Positions 12,820 to 25,500 are shown, numbered from the stretch's first letter. The stretch is 64,000 bases of DNA from Pseudovirgaria hyperparasitica (GCF_010093815.1 NW_022985569.1:248001-312000), one strand, 5' to 3'. The notes: generated from the sequence alone by a model not told the origin. Numbers and translations are program-made.

Positions 12820-14010
12820 TTACGGATACTCTTATAGATAAGATTAAATACTAGATAGTATATATAGAGAGGGAGGTCGAGAAAGAAGAGACTACCCTTC
12901 TTAATATCTTCTAGAGCCTAGTCCGGAATATTAAGAGGCTTACTATAGAAGTAAAATAGATACTAGAAACGAGTCCGGGGTCTAGGCTAGACTAAATTAA
13001 GGCTAGTCTACTAAGGATCTAAGAAGGCCTTACCTAGAAGAGACGTCTAACTACTTAGATATAAGTCGCGGTACTATTAGATAGTATAACCGGGAGAACC
13101 TAAATACTAAGAATATCTATAGAAGAAGTATATAGCGTATAGATTACTATCTAGGATAAGAAAGTCCTTATATAGGTCTAGAAGGTATCTCTAAAGGATA
13201 TTATTAATAAGATTAATAAATAAAAAGAAATATAGTTAAATATAGTTATAGCTAAACTTACCCTAGGAGGTATAGTACTAACTACTACTACTAATATAGT
13301 CTAGTAGACTATCTTCCACGACCTAAACGTAATTAATAATATCTTCTCTAGTATATCCGTCCACGCTAATACATACCTAATATAGATATATATAGTTCCC
13401 GTCTAGGGATATATTATTAGCGCTAATAATATTAAGCGAATAGAATAATCTAACGACCGGAAATACCCTAGAATTAAGATTATAAAGGTGTAGTAGAAGA
13501 ACGTATAAGGAATTAAAGTAAAATTAAAAAAATATTCTACTATAATAGTAGAGCTCTAAGACTCTACCCTCGTCTATTAGATTATATAAGAAGGCTTCTT
13601 AGCTAAGGGAGAGTTACTTATAGCGGAACCATAGAATAGAGTATAGATAATAACCTAATACTTTAACTATTAGAGATATAGATATACTAGATAGAGGTAC
13701 TCTTAGAAAGCTACCTACGGATAGTACTAATAGAACTACTATATCTAGAAATATCTATATAAAGGATAGAAGAACTATATATATAATAAAGATACTACTA
13801 AGTACTCTAATTATAATAGAAACTACCCGTTATAGTTAGTAACGTATATAAAATATAGATAAGTTACTAACTATATTAACACTATAAAGGCGAGAGAGGC
13901 GAGGTAGATATACTAAGCTACGAGGCCCCTACTATCTACTCTAACCTTATCTATAACTATACTAACTAACCTATAAGAAGGAGAGGCTAACGTGTAATAG
14001 TATACTATAT
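12820..14010 (+). pseudogene. LINE-1 ORF1 remnant (zinc-knuckle nucleic-acid binding protein)
   Basis: ORF1 of Tad1-type LINEs encodes an RNA-binding chaperone with CCHC knuckles near its C terminus. Here the region about 13650-13860 reads as such knuckles with most cysteines converted to tyrosine, as expected when TGC or TGT becomes TAC or TAT by RIP (for example Tyr-Phe-Asn-Tyr followed by Arg-Tyr-Arg-Tyr-Thr near 13650-13690). The upstream part has a charged, coiled-coil-like character. Many codons CAG, CAA and TGG have become TAG or TAA. The start codon cannot be fixed. The LINE-2 copy of this region runs from about 31430 to 31771 and on from 53864. Confidence 0.6.
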
Positions 14011-14019
14011 AGAGGAAGA

Positions 14020-16240
14020 TAGGATAACCCTAGGGTATTCTTAAGGTAGCTACTATATAGGGATAGTTACGCCTTAACGCTACTAGTATATAGACTCGAG
14101 TATTCTCTAGCACCTAATAAGGAGTTAAGATATACTTATTATTATATAGGCGAATATATAATATAAATAAGAAAACTAGGCTACGCTTCTAGAAGAGATA
14201 GATACCGCGATAATAGCTATTTAGGAACCTTATAAATACTATTAAACTAATAAACTAATAATATACCTAGAATACTATACTATCTACCCCCTAGGCCTAG
14301 ATAGGAGAGTTCTCTTCTATATATATAAATCTATTCTACTCTTAGAATAGTTCTATATAGAATAAGACGACCTTTAGATAATACTATACCTCTAGATAGA
14401 TATAGGGCCTCTCTATATCTATAATATCTATAACTAGAGAGAATTACTTACGCCGAACGCTATATTAGAGAGTATTATAAAACTAGGATAATATATTCTT
14501 CTAGGCGACTTTAACCTCTACTATAGATAGTAGGGAGGCCTAATAGTTATTAGGGAAGAGCTTAGGGTAAGGAAGCTATATATAAGGTACTATAACCTTC
14601 TATATCTCCTTATACTAGTTAGATAAATTATATAGAGGAAATATAAGGAAGATAAGGAGGGATCTATACTTAACCTTACCTTCGCTATAGAATATATAAG
14701 CTATAGAGTATAATACTACCGCCCTAGTAAGATATAAACGGACTCTAATTACGAATATATAGAGACTATAATAGATATATCTACGCCTAATAAATAATAG
14801 GGGAGATAGCTATAGAAAGATACTAACTAGGAGAAGTATAGGAAGGACCTAGAATCGGCGATTCTAGACCTCTCTATAGTCGACGTCTCTAATAGCCCGG
14901 CTATAGATAGAGCTATATAAGTCCTTCTTTAAGTCTTCTAAAACTTAAGGAATAAATATATACTATACTAAACGTATAAGCCTCTAGACGTAAGGGATAT
15001 ACCTTAAATATATGAAAGTAGAAGGGTAGCCCGGAGACTATATATACGTGTATACTATATCTAGATAACTAAGGTATAGAAGGAATAGAAAGAGATAATC
15101 TAATCTTAAGATAAGACCCTCTATAATAAATAATATAAACACTAGTATATAATTACTAATAAATATATATAATAGACTATAGAGCTATAGTATATAGTAA
15201 AGTAGGCTAAGAGCGCGGACGTATAGACGCTACTACTACTAATGCCTCCCCTAATATACTAGGGGAGAATATATACTATAAGCCCCGAAAAGATAGAGAT
15301 CCTCTAAGAAGTTATATTTCCCCCCCTAGAGCTAGTAGATCTATTAGATATTAATAATAATATATATCTAGACGCGGTTAATATCCCCGTAGAGATTATA
15401 GAAGAGAAGATCCTTAATACTATTAGAGTACTCCCGAATAATAAAGCGCCTAGACCGGATAGAATACTAAATAGATACCTTAAATATACTATATAGGTAA
15501 CCCTACTACTTATTAGCCTTATCTTCTAGATATACGCTAAGAATAGATACTACCTCTAAAGCTTCCGGGCCGTCTATACTATTATATTTCTAAAACTAGA
15601 GAAGAACTCTAACTCCCTAAAAGGATAGAGACTAATTACCCTTGTCTTCTATCTTAGTAAGATACTTAAGACTATAATCGCGAAGAAGATAAGTACTATA
15701 GTATAAGAATATAACCTCCTTCTAGTAAATTAGAAGGCGAAAACTAGGAGCTCTCTAATTACTACTATCTAATATATTCTTCAAGTTATCTAGACTATAT
15801 AGAAATAGAGACGCGTAGTAATATTACTCTCCCTTAATATAGCCGGCGTATTTAATAAAGTAAACCATATAAGACTTATCTATAACCTATAGAAGAGACG
15901 TATACCCGAATAGATTACGAGGTTTATATAGTCCTTTCTTACTAAAAGAATTACCTAGATATATATCTCTAGATATTAAAGTAAATATAAGAAGATAATA
16001 TATAGTATTCTATAAGGAAGTACTATCTCTCTAATTCTCTTTCTCTTCTTTACTATAGACCTTCTATAGAGAATATAATATATAGAGATAGTAGAATACG
16101 CTAATAATATATACCTCCTAGCTATTAATAATAATACTAGTTTAATATATAAACGCCTTAAATAAGACTATAAGAGATATATCTAGTAGATAAAGCGCTA
16201 TAGAGTAAAGTTTGCCCCCGAGAAATACTAACTTATATAC
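14020..16240 (+). pseudogene. LINE-1 ORF2 remnant, endonuclease and N-terminal reverse transcriptase
   Basis: The endonuclease domain (about 14150-14800) shows Ala-Ile-Ile-Ala-Ile-Gln/stop-Glu-Pro near 14205-14230 and the conserved Leu-Gly-Asp-Phe-Asn-Leu block at 14501-14518, which contains a catalytic Asp-Asn pair. The reverse transcriptase starts at about 15400 with Leu-Pro-Asn-Asn-Lys-Ala-Pro-Arg-Pro-Asp (15431-15460). The catalytic box reads Tyr-Ala-Asn-Asn at 16097-16108, where the family has Tyr/Phe-Ala-Asp-Asp; both catalytic aspartates are lost by G-to-A changes. Numerous TAG and TAA codons interrupt it. The gene continues after the chromovirus B insertion at 24287. Confidence 0.8.
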
Positions 16241-16478
16241 TATTAGAACGGGAACCATAACGGACCTATATAGACCATTCTAATCTATGTAGCCACGTAG
16301 TAGCCAGAGCTGGGTTAAGTTAGCTAAGTTAAGCGAGGTTACTATATAAGTAGACCGTATAAACCGATTCCTACTCGTTAGGAATCAACCTTATATAAGA
16401 GTAAGATTACTCTATAAATACATTCCTATGTCTCTCTATGAACTATTAGACTACTATCCCACGTCTTTACTCTTTATA
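16241..16478 (+). repeat. 5' LTR of chromovirus B
   Basis: This 238 bp repeat matches 24044-24281 and the LTRs of A. The preceding bases TATAC recur after the 3' LTR. Confidence 0.93.
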
Positions 16479-16519
16479 TTTTAATTCCTCTCTATATAGT
16501 ATGACGGTAGCTTATAGAG

Positions 16520-17900
16520 ATAGCTCCTACTACGCGCTATAATACCCGTGGCACTACCTTACACGAGAGACTCTCTCCAAATCTAAATAAAGAGAATAGT
16601 CTCCCTACAACCACCTCTACTAATAAGTATACCCTATAGACTATCGTACTAATAACTAGTACGGTATTCCGTATAACCATGGAAGATTACCTAGATAATA
16701 AGGAAGGAGTCTATTATACTCCATCGCGGTCTAGTTCATACTATACTAGACCTATTCTTACTATAAGACTAGACTCTATTAACGTTAATAAATTAATTCG
16801 TTAGAACTAACTAACGTTAACCACGCCTTATAATAACGTGTATACTAAGCTATACACGGAGAGGTAGCGTTAGACTTAGCTCGAGTAGTAACTTCGTAAA
16901 CTCGACGAAGCGCGAGGACGAACCGCTAGACTTAAAGCCGTACTACGCGCTTTAGTACTAGTAGTAACTAATCTATACTAATATGGACTAACTTAAGCCG
17001 AAACAGTCTAACTAAGTCTATTACTATCCTAGTTACCTTAGCCTAAGAAACCACCTTACTTCGACGGTAAAACCAGGAGGAGCTTTCACGAATAGACTTA
17101 CTAGTATAGCCGATTCTTCCACCTATTCACGAACGATAGTAATAAGATTAGGTTCGCATAGAACTACCTAGACCTAACGCCATCTAAACGTTAGATAGTA
17201 TATCGAATTAAACACCCTAAGGATGCGTATAACTAGGACACGTTCACCAAATTTCTTCTTTAATACTTCGGCGATAGAGCCAAGCAACGCGAATAGGCTT
17301 AGAGCTATATCTTTAAGACTTAATAGCGAGAGAGATAATCCCCGTTATAACTCCTCGAATACCTCCGACCTCTTTAGAGAGAAGCTAAGAAAGATTATAT
17401 GGTTTAATAATACGACGACTTTAAAAGGTCCCTTAACCCGAGTATAAAGGAACGCATCGACCTTATAACGTCTATCTCTACTAACCTTTAGGCACTTACA
17501 AATCTCGTAGAACGATATTAGCGTATAATAAATAACTAACGTTATATAGACGCACGACTATCCCTATTAATCTAATCCGATATAAAATCGTCTAAAGAGG
17601 ACCGGTTTAGTAATAGATCACGCGGAATACCTCGTAGGCGCTACCACTCTACGAACTCGAGAAGACGAGGCCCGTACCATAGATCTTTCTACTAGTCGAT
17701 ATATCGAGACACGAGAAACGACTTATATAAATAACCTAAAGTCACCTACTATACCTATGGTAGAATAGGCCATATAGTACCTGAGTACCGCTTAGGGAAA
17801 CCACTAAATACTAATATAGATACTAAGTTAGTTATATACTATAAGTGCTAGTAGCTAGGACATATCGCGCCTAACTACCTAGCATAGAACATAAAAAACT
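16520..17900 (+). pseudogene. gag remnant of chromovirus B
   Basis: This is homologous to the gag of A and C, with the start placed by alignment to the ATG preserved in C. The zinc knuckle lies at about 17847-17890. From about 17848 rightward the sequence switches from A-like to nearly identical with C. A 74-codon open stretch at 17223-17447 lies here but is in a different frame from the gag-like frame. It is broken many times. Confidence 0.72.
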
Positions 17901-17989
17901 AATAGCCTATGAGAAACCCTTATGACTTATAGGCGCGACTATAATAGAGGGGTAATCCGCTAAATAGTATATCGAACTATAGGCTAGAC

Positions 17990-20900
17990 CTATCGAGGTC
18001 CCTCGTAGATAATATTAGACCGTAATACTTAATAGCGGTTTAGCTACTAACGTTATATTAACTTAATAAGTACGAGAACTTAACGTCGATATTTAAGCAC
18101 TAATAGGTACTACCTTCTATAGTATCGATAGTCCTATTAAATTGTAGGGTACCTATACTATTAAATATAGTATCTAGGACAGCGGGGGGAAGTGGAAACC
18201 CTACTACTTAACCTTTATCGTGGTAGACAGTCCCTTCGACATGATCCTTAGTATACTATAGCTTAAAAAATATAACCCGAAACTAGACTTCATCTAGAAA
18301 ACAGCTGGCTAGCGCATGTACCTACTATAATAGAACCTAGTATAGCTAGTCAATGACGAATAATTCTAGAAGGACTACGAAAAGGTAATCTCCGCTATCT
18401 ATATTCTCTTACTTACTTAAAATAGAGAGCTTAGTATTAAAGTGGACGAAAACCTACTATATTAGTATAAAATGTACTAATATATCGCGTTAGCGATTGA
18501 CTCGTCCGAATTACCTTAATACTAATCTACTAACCTTACTATTAACCTTAAAGACGGTTAATAACCCCTACACGGACCCATCTACCCTCTATTAGAACCC
18601 GAGCTATAGGTCCTCCGAGAATATATCGAAAAGAACCTTATATAAGAATAGATTAGGCCTAGTATATCTCTAGCCGGAGCTCTAATCCTCTTTATAAAGA
18701 AGAAGGATAGAAGTCTCTATCTATATATTAACTACCATAGCCTAAATAATATTATACGAAAGAATCGTTACCTACTACCTCTTATCTCTAAGTCTATTAA
18801 TAGACTAGGACGCGTGAAAATCTTTACTAAGCTCGATCTACGCGACACCTACTACCGCCTATATATTAAGAAGGGCGATAAGTGGAAAATGGTATTTAGG
18901 ACCCGTTATAGATACTTTGAGTATATAGTAGTCCCTTTTAGACTAACTAACGCGCTAGGAACCTTCTAAGCGTATATTAATAACGCGCTAGTAGGTCTAC
19001 TCGACACGACGTGCATCGTATACCTCGATAATATTCTTATCTTCTCTAATAATAAAGAAGAATACATCTAGCACGTACACGTAGTCCTAGATAGGCTAGA
19101 AAAATATAAGCTATATATTAAGCTATCTAAATGCGAGTTCTACTAGAACCACGTTAACTTCCTTAGCTTTATTATTACTAATTAAGGTATAACTATAGAA
19201 AGGGATAGGGTCGCTACTATCGTAGACTAGCCTAAACTAAAATCGGTTTAAGATATACGTGTCTTCATCGGATTCGCCAATTACTACTAAAAATTTATTA
19301 AGTATTTCTCCCGGCTAGTAGCACCGCTTAACGCGCGTACTACTACTATAGATTCGTCTATTACGGTCCGCGGTAGATAGAAACAGCGTAATATTAAATC
19401 GTAGCCTATAGAATTATTAGAAGACGAAAGGGCCTCCTTTAAGAAAATTAAAGAGGCATTTATAACTACTCTATTACTAGTGTACTTCGACCTAACTAAA
19501 CCTATCCGCGTTAAAACCGACGCGTTAGAATTTATAATCTTAGATATTCTCTTCTAGCCTAGACTAACTAAGTCTAAAAAGGTCTAATAGTATCTAGTTA
19601 CGTTCTTCTTACGTAAAATGGTTAATATTAAGACTAGATATACTATCTATAACTAAGAGCTACTAGTAATAGTAGAGTCGTTTAAATAGTAGCGATATTA
19701 TCTTAAAGATACTATATATAACGTCGAGTTACTAACTAATTACTATAACTTAAAGGGGTTTATAAGCACGACGGTTTTAAACCGTCGATAGGTCTAATAG
19801 GCTAAGTAGCTTACGAACTTTTACTTTATAATCTACTATCGACCTAGAAGTATAAACCTAGCTAATAGAATATTAAGAAGACCTAACTATAAAGAAGGCG
19901 CCTAGGATTATAGTAGCTATAGGGTCCTAGAGTAGCTATAGGCCTAACTCTTAAGGATAAGGTTAGATTTTAAGTTATTAGGTGATTAGCGAGATACTAA
20001 CGTCGATGCTAGTAATTAAATCTCTAAGACCGAAGCCGGTAACTAAAGACATGGTACTAAAGTCCCTAGTAGGCCGTTTATTAGCGCTATCGGGAAGGGC
20101 GATAATACCTAGCGTAAATATCTAATCAACCTCGCCTAGTTAATCGTGGATCTATAGAAGACAGACCCGATAGTTTTAAAGTTATATAAAATATAGTAAG
20201 ATAGGTTATTACGGACTAAAGTAGACTATAAGTAGACCGCTATAGACGGCTTACTTTACTATAATAGAAAGTACTATATACTAACGGGTAACGCGCAATT
20301 TAACGTAGTTAGCTAATACTATAACGCTAACCTAGTAGGATACTTTAGGTATATACGTACCCTAAGCTTAATTCGTTAGTACTATTTTTAGGAAGATATA
20401 CCTAAGTACGTCGAAGAATAGATAGCTACTTATCTAATTTATTAAAGAACGAAGGCCCCTAGGTATAAGCCATATAGGAATTTATAGCCTCTTTTAGCCT
20501 CCCTCTTTATGTAGAAAGACGTTACTATAGACTTTATAGTTAACTTATCTCTAAGTGAGATGCTTAGAATAAGTTATAATTCTATTCTTATTATCGTAGA
20601 TAGACTTATAAAGATATCTAGGTATATCCTAGTATAGAAGACGATTACATCTAAAGAACTAGCGTAGGTGTTCTAGAACGAGATTATTAAGGTCCATAGT
20701 ATACTAAAAAGGATTATTATAGACTAAGGAAGTACCTTCACGTCCAAATTCTAGATGTTATTCTACGAAATAGTAAGTATAAATAGGAACATGTCTATAG
20801 TATTTTATCCTTAGACGGATAGCTAGATAGAGCGATAGAACTAGACGCTCGAGGCCTACCTACGCGTATTCTATAATTTTAAGTAGGATGACTAGGCCTC

Positions 20901-21600
20901 CCTACTAAGTATAGTAGAGTTCATATATAATAATAGTTATTATAGTATAATAGGTATTATACCTTTCTAGGCGAACCTCGGACGTAGTCTAAGAATAGGT
21001 TTTAAGCCTTAGACGGTCTAATTTAATCGAATAATAGATGTGAACGTCCACGCTTAGGAATTAGTAATTAAAATCTTCGAAACCGTACGTAACTATCACG
21101 CTATAATCTAATAAGTAAACGACTCGTATACGAAGTACTATAATAGGTTAGCTAAGGATTAGATGTATGAGGAGGGCGACGAGGTCCTTCTTAATATCTA
21201 TAATATATAAACATCGCGAGTAAATAAGAAGCTCGATTATAAAATGGCTAGTCCCTTCCGAATTAAACGTCGTATTAGTATAAGAGTCTACGAGCTTAAC
21301 TTAGGAAGTAATATAAGAATCCATAACGTGTTCCACGTCTTACTACTCGAAAGATTTCGACCTAATGTGTATGGCCGCACGAACGTATAGTTATACTCTA
21401 TTATACCCTAAGATAGACTAGACGTGTTCGAAGTGGACCATATTATCGAATATAGGATTAATAAAGACGGTGTTTAGAAATATAGAATCCGTTAGAAGAA
21501 CTATACTAAGGACGAGGACACCTAGGAACTAGCGGTATACATCTTAAGTTCTATAATAACTACGTATAAGTAAAAGATATAGAATAGCGTATTATTAATA
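17990..21600 (+). pseudogene. pol remnant of chromovirus B (PR-RT-RH-IN-chromodomain)
   Basis: The domain order is as in A. The reverse transcriptase polymerase box lies at 19021-19047 and the integrase has the Val-Asp-Arg-Leu-Ile-Lys block near 20600. The chromodomain (about 21430-21545) shows Asp-His-Ile-Ile-Glu-Tyr-Arg and Lys-Asp-Glu-Asp-Thr. Three tracts differ in ancestry: up to 18640 it is nearly identical to C, from 18619 to 20814 nearly identical to A, and from about 20815 to 21655 close to C again. It is broken many times. Confidence 0.85.
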
Positions 21601-22269
21601 TAAGTATAGCGACATCGCGGTCGTCGTAAAAAGAAGAAGAATACCATAGAGAACGAAGTACTAAACTAGGAAATCTAGACGCGCACTAGGAAAACTCTAT
21701 ATAGTAGCCCTATAATTTAAGCGTCGCACGGTTACTAGACGTGAAGAAAGCGTAAATAACCATTTTAGAAACGCGACGCGATATACCACAATAGAATAAC
21801 ATAGAAGAGTCTAGAATGGACTAATATAGACCATTATACACGAGAAAAACATGGGACTAAGAACCTAAAAAAAGGTACTCTACCATAGAATTAAACTCTT
21901 AATATGAAATATAAGGTTAGAGTACCCGAACTAATAACTACTAGGCTACTGGTTTAGATGCTCTAATAGAATTTATAGAGATAAACCAATTTATATACGG
22001 TGCCTACACTTAGGTAACTTAAGGAAAATTAGAATATAGAAACCGATAGTCACAAGCTAAGCGAGCGCACACACAATATCGTTAAGTTAAGAATTAAATT
22101 ACTAGAAACTGGCCGACGGGTATCTAAACGGTCTAAAAAGGACTAAAACGGATAAAAGCTAGGTAAACAGAGCCGGCGCGCACCATCTATAGTAGATCTA
22201 GAATATATAGAGCCAGGTATAGAGCTAATATATAGAGCTAGAACCATAGAGCTACTCCTCTATCTTATT

Positions 22270-23564
22270 ATCCATCCTAACCTCTAGTATAGTCCTCTCT
22301 AACTATATAATATAGTGGTAGAGAACGACGACCTTAGCCTCTAGAGTAATAATCTAATCCGTTAGAGCCTAGAGGGAAGAGCCTTAAGCGCCGGAGCGTA
22401 GCGACTAGATCTAAAGTTAGCTAATATAATCTAGAATAATCTAGAAGGGAATATATACCCTCTTATGAGGCGACTTAGAGGGAGAAATAGTAGACCTCTT
22501 ATAAGATCTATTAGTAGCGCGAGATGGATAGAGAGGGATAGAGCGAATTCTCTCTATGGCCTCTATAGCTAGGATAGACTCTCTAGAATAGGTAGCCTAG
22601 GCGCTAGAGATCTTGCGGCGGCTAGAAAAATCAACGGGTGTTAAAAATAATTAATATACTTATAACTTATACTTTAATAACCTCTAGGAAGAGCTTATAG
22701 CGCTCCCTAAACTCCCTCTATATAGTAGGTAGGCGGCTATAAGGACCCCTAAGGGTCTCGCGGACGCAAAGGTCGTTATATATATCTTATATATATATAG
22801 AAACCTAAGAATATATTAGCGTGGACTACTTTAGATTATACTAGATTAAGATAGCCTATTATACTTATCTATAGATAAGTCTTACTAGTTATGGTATAGC
22901 GGCGGTAGCGGGTAGATAGAGTAAAGATAGGGCGTATAGGCCCGTCGCGGTTAGTAGAGTAGTAGCTAATACTAGAGTTAGAGTAAAAGAGATATTTAGA
23001 GCCGGCCGTATGGCCCTTAATGTACTTATAGTATATTAAACCGTAGTTCGCCGTTTTCCTATGGCGTAAACCGCGACTACGTTTAGTATCCTTAGCGACC
23101 TAGGCCTTATTATTAGTAGGCTAGGGTTTAGAGCGAATATTAAGGTCCTAAAAGGACCTAGAGCGACTAAATTAGTCTATATTAGACCGGAAGGAAGAGC
23201 GGTGAGGCGGCGGCGTAGATAAGCGCGAGGGCTCGCGATTATCGTCTATAACGAGATCTTCTTTATCCTCTAGAGAAGGTAGAGTAGACGGCGTACGCTT
23301 TAGAGTAAGAGGAGAACCTACGACCACTTTATCTATAAGTTTAGTACTAGAATTACCTAGATTAGAGCGACTAGTAGCTATATTAGTAGTAGAGGTAGTA
23401 GTAGTAGTAGCCCTAGCTACTCTCTTCTCCGACTTAGAGCGCGCCTTTATACTACTATGATAGGTAGGCTTCTTAGCCGGCGTAGCCGGGGAGGAGGCGA
23501 TGCCTTTAGAGCGAGTCTTACGAGAGAAGGAGGTAGGCTTAGAGATAGGACTAGTATTAGACAT
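22270..23564 (-). pseudogene. Antisense accessory ORF of chromovirus B (open part 23172-23564)
   Basis: On the strand opposite to pol a 130-codon frame is open from an ATG at 23564 down to 23172. Its product would be highly basic and rich in Ser, Thr, Lys and Arg (for example Ser-Phe-Ser-Arg-Lys-Thr-Arg-Ser-Lys and a run of five Thr), so disordered and perhaps nucleic-acid binding. It ends in a more acidic stretch (Leu-Glu-Asp-Lys-Glu-Asp-Leu). Beyond it the same strand still looks coding-like to about 22270, including a hydrophobic stretch. A and C have homologues at the same place. I know no family match. It lies between the chromodomain and the 3' LTR. Confidence 0.55.
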
Positions 23565-24043
23565 CTATATATACACGTTAGCTAGAGATCTAAGGAAGGA
23601 ATATTCGTCTACCCTTAACGGCAATTAATAAAGCTAAATTAGTAACCGTAATAACGCGAATAGGTTACATAGGACCGGTTCTAATAAGAATAGCCTACTA
23701 TAGACCCTTCTAAACCTAAACTAGGGAAGATAGTATATGAATTAACGACTTACCTTAAGAGCGAGGTAGATATACTAGAGAATAAAATCAAAGGCGAGCG
23801 AAGCTAAATATATACTTAACCAAAGTGGCGATTACGTGTCCTAGGTAGTAGCTATAAAGTAAGGGATGAGCGCGTGTATAAACTAATAAAAGTAAACTAG
23901 AATCTCGAGTTTACCTATATTAAGGATAGTTATAACGTTATAGGAACTTAGTTACGGATATATAGGTATACGATAGATTATAGAGACTTAGAATTATATA
24001 TACTTAAGTGCTTTAGGGCGAAGCATAGAAAGAAGAAGGATAT

Positions 24044-24281
24044 TATTAGGACGGGAACTATAACGGACCTATATAGACTATTCTAATCCATGTAGCCACG
24101 TAGTGGCTAGAGCTAGGTTAAGTTAGCTAAGTTAAGCGAGGTTACTATATAAGTGGACCGTATAAACCGATTCCTACTCGTTAGGAATCAACCTCGTATA
24201 AGAGTAAGATTACTCTATAAATACATTCCTATGTCTCTCTATGAACTGTTAGACTGCTATCCCACGTCTTTACTCTTTACA
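24044..24281 (+). repeat. 3' LTR of chromovirus B
   Basis: This 238 bp repeat ends in an unmutated CA and is followed by the duplication TATAC. A purine-rich tract (about 24027-24043) lies just upstream. A 63-codon open stretch running across the LTR into the LINE (24153-24344) is fortuitous. Confidence 0.93.
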
Positions 24282-24286
24282 TATAC

Positions 24287-25500
24287 TTTATTAACCGCTA
24301 TAGAAAATAGACTACTAAGAAAGAAGAGCGATATTCTAGAATAGATACTTTTACTAAACTACTAATATAGAGTATATATATACTTAGCGTTATAATTAAT
24401 AATAAACTTAAATAGAGCCTATAGATTATATACGTAGTATCTAGGGTCCTTAAGATAGAAGCCGCTATATACTAGATTACAGCCTCTATGTAGAGAACCG
24501 CCTAGAATAAGGTACGCTAACTATATATCTCTATAGTATAACCTGCCTTTACGTATAGACACGAGTACTAGTATATAGCCCTTATATAGGCTAGGCGAAT
24601 AAAGCTCGAGTCTATATAGAACCGTATACTCCGCCTTATTTCTAGTATATATAAGGCTACTAATACGGTACTACTATAGTATAAGATAAATATAATAAGT
24701 ATATACGACTTCTACTAGATATAGAGAGTAATATACTTTACTAAATAATAAGTATAGAAATCCATAGAATATACTAAATATACCTTTACCGCGCTACGTG
24801 TATAAGTTAGTACCTACTATTAAGCGCTACTATATATAGACTAGAATTAACTATAGTATAAGAGCCTAATAGAGATAGACTTAAACTAAATTATATAAGA
24901 GATTAGAGATAACCTAGACGCCTCCCTAGACTAGTAGAACCCTTAGAAGCTTATATAGGCTATATAGTTATAGACCTAGAATAAATAGAAGGAAGTCCTC
25001 TAGACCTATTAGGTATTCTAATAGAATAGATATCTAGAATAGATTTAGAGACTATAGAAGAAGCTAAGTAGATAGATATATAAGGGGCTTACGAAAGCCT
25101 AAGTATCTATCCTTCTCTAAGCTTAAATAGAAGCTATAGAACTTCTATATTATTTATACTAGAGAGGCGTTCTAGACGCGTCTCTATAGTATAAAGTATA
25201 TAGCCGGAGAGATATAATATAGTACTATCTTATAATATACCCGGACCTCTATACGTAGAGATAATCGCTTATCTATATAATAAGGACCTCTAATATTATA
25301 TAGTAGCTTAATAAGTACCCTAAGAAGATCGCCTAGTAGATACTTATATATCTCCCTCTCCCCTAATACTAATAGATCTAGATATATATACTAGAAGTAA
25401 CTAGGTATATACTAGATAGACCCCGGTATACGCCGGAAGAACCCTAGAAGAACCCCGATTATTAGTTAAGGGTAACCCTTAACTAATAACCCCTATACTC
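24287..25500 (+). mobile_element. Tad1-like LINE (LINE-1), 3' portion
   Basis: LINE-1 resumes here after chromovirus B. The first part continues the reverse transcriptase thumb and connection (about 24287-24760). A region at about 24950-25440 corresponds to the C-terminal part of ORF2, where Tad1-clade elements carry an RNase H and a Cys/His-rich end; I can see the spacing but not intact catalytic residues. The 31 bp palindrome found in the 5' leader recurs at 25459-25489 near the 3' end. I see no poly-A tail, and the exact end and target duplication are not resolved. It is heavily RIP-mutated. Confidence 0.65.
25459..25489. repeat. 31 bp perfect palindrome near LINE-1 3' end
   Basis: The arms are identical to the palindrome of the 5' leader (14 bp each); only the last loop base differs (TAA instead of TAG). 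Confidence 0.9.

Larger units (their letters stand above)
12389..16240 (+). mobile_element. Tad1-like LINE (LINE-1), 5' portion
   Basis: This non-LTR retrotransposon carries two coding regions in the Tad1/I arrangement. The left boundary is set where this copy, LINE-2 (31011) and a short copy (30811) start to agree. About 400 bp of 5' leader contains a 31 bp palindrome (12612-12642). ORF1 remains (about 12820-14010) show zinc-knuckle-like blocks. ORF2 starts with an AP-type endonuclease and continues into reverse transcriptase. At 16240 it is interrupted by chromovirus B and resumes at 24287, proven by the duplication TATAC. It is strongly RIP-mutated, with almost no CA or TG. Confidence 0.8.
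16241..24281 (+). mobile_element. Gypsy chromovirus B, complete with both LTRs, fossil
   Basis: This is an 8041 bp element of the same family as A, with 238 bp LTRs and the target duplication TATAC (16236-16240 and 24282-24286), inserted inside LINE-1. Parts: 5' LTR, gag (about 16520-17890), protease (about 18050-18310), reverse transcriptase (about 18619-19310), RNase H (about 19480-19900), integrase (about 20250-21350), chromodomain (about 21430-21545), extra 3' segment with an antisense ORF, purine tract and 3' LTR. It retains more CA, TG and CG than the LINE around it, which fits a later insertion. It is a mosaic of A-like and C-like tracts. It is structurally whole but broken many times. 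Confidence 0.9.

Noticed and set aside
17223-17447. 74-codon plus-strand open stretch as a separate gene
   Set aside because: It lies inside gag of chromovirus B in another frame, and A and C lack an equivalent.
24153-24344. 63-codon open stretch across the 3' LTR of B
   Set aside because: It crosses an LTR/LINE junction created by insertion; fortuitous.
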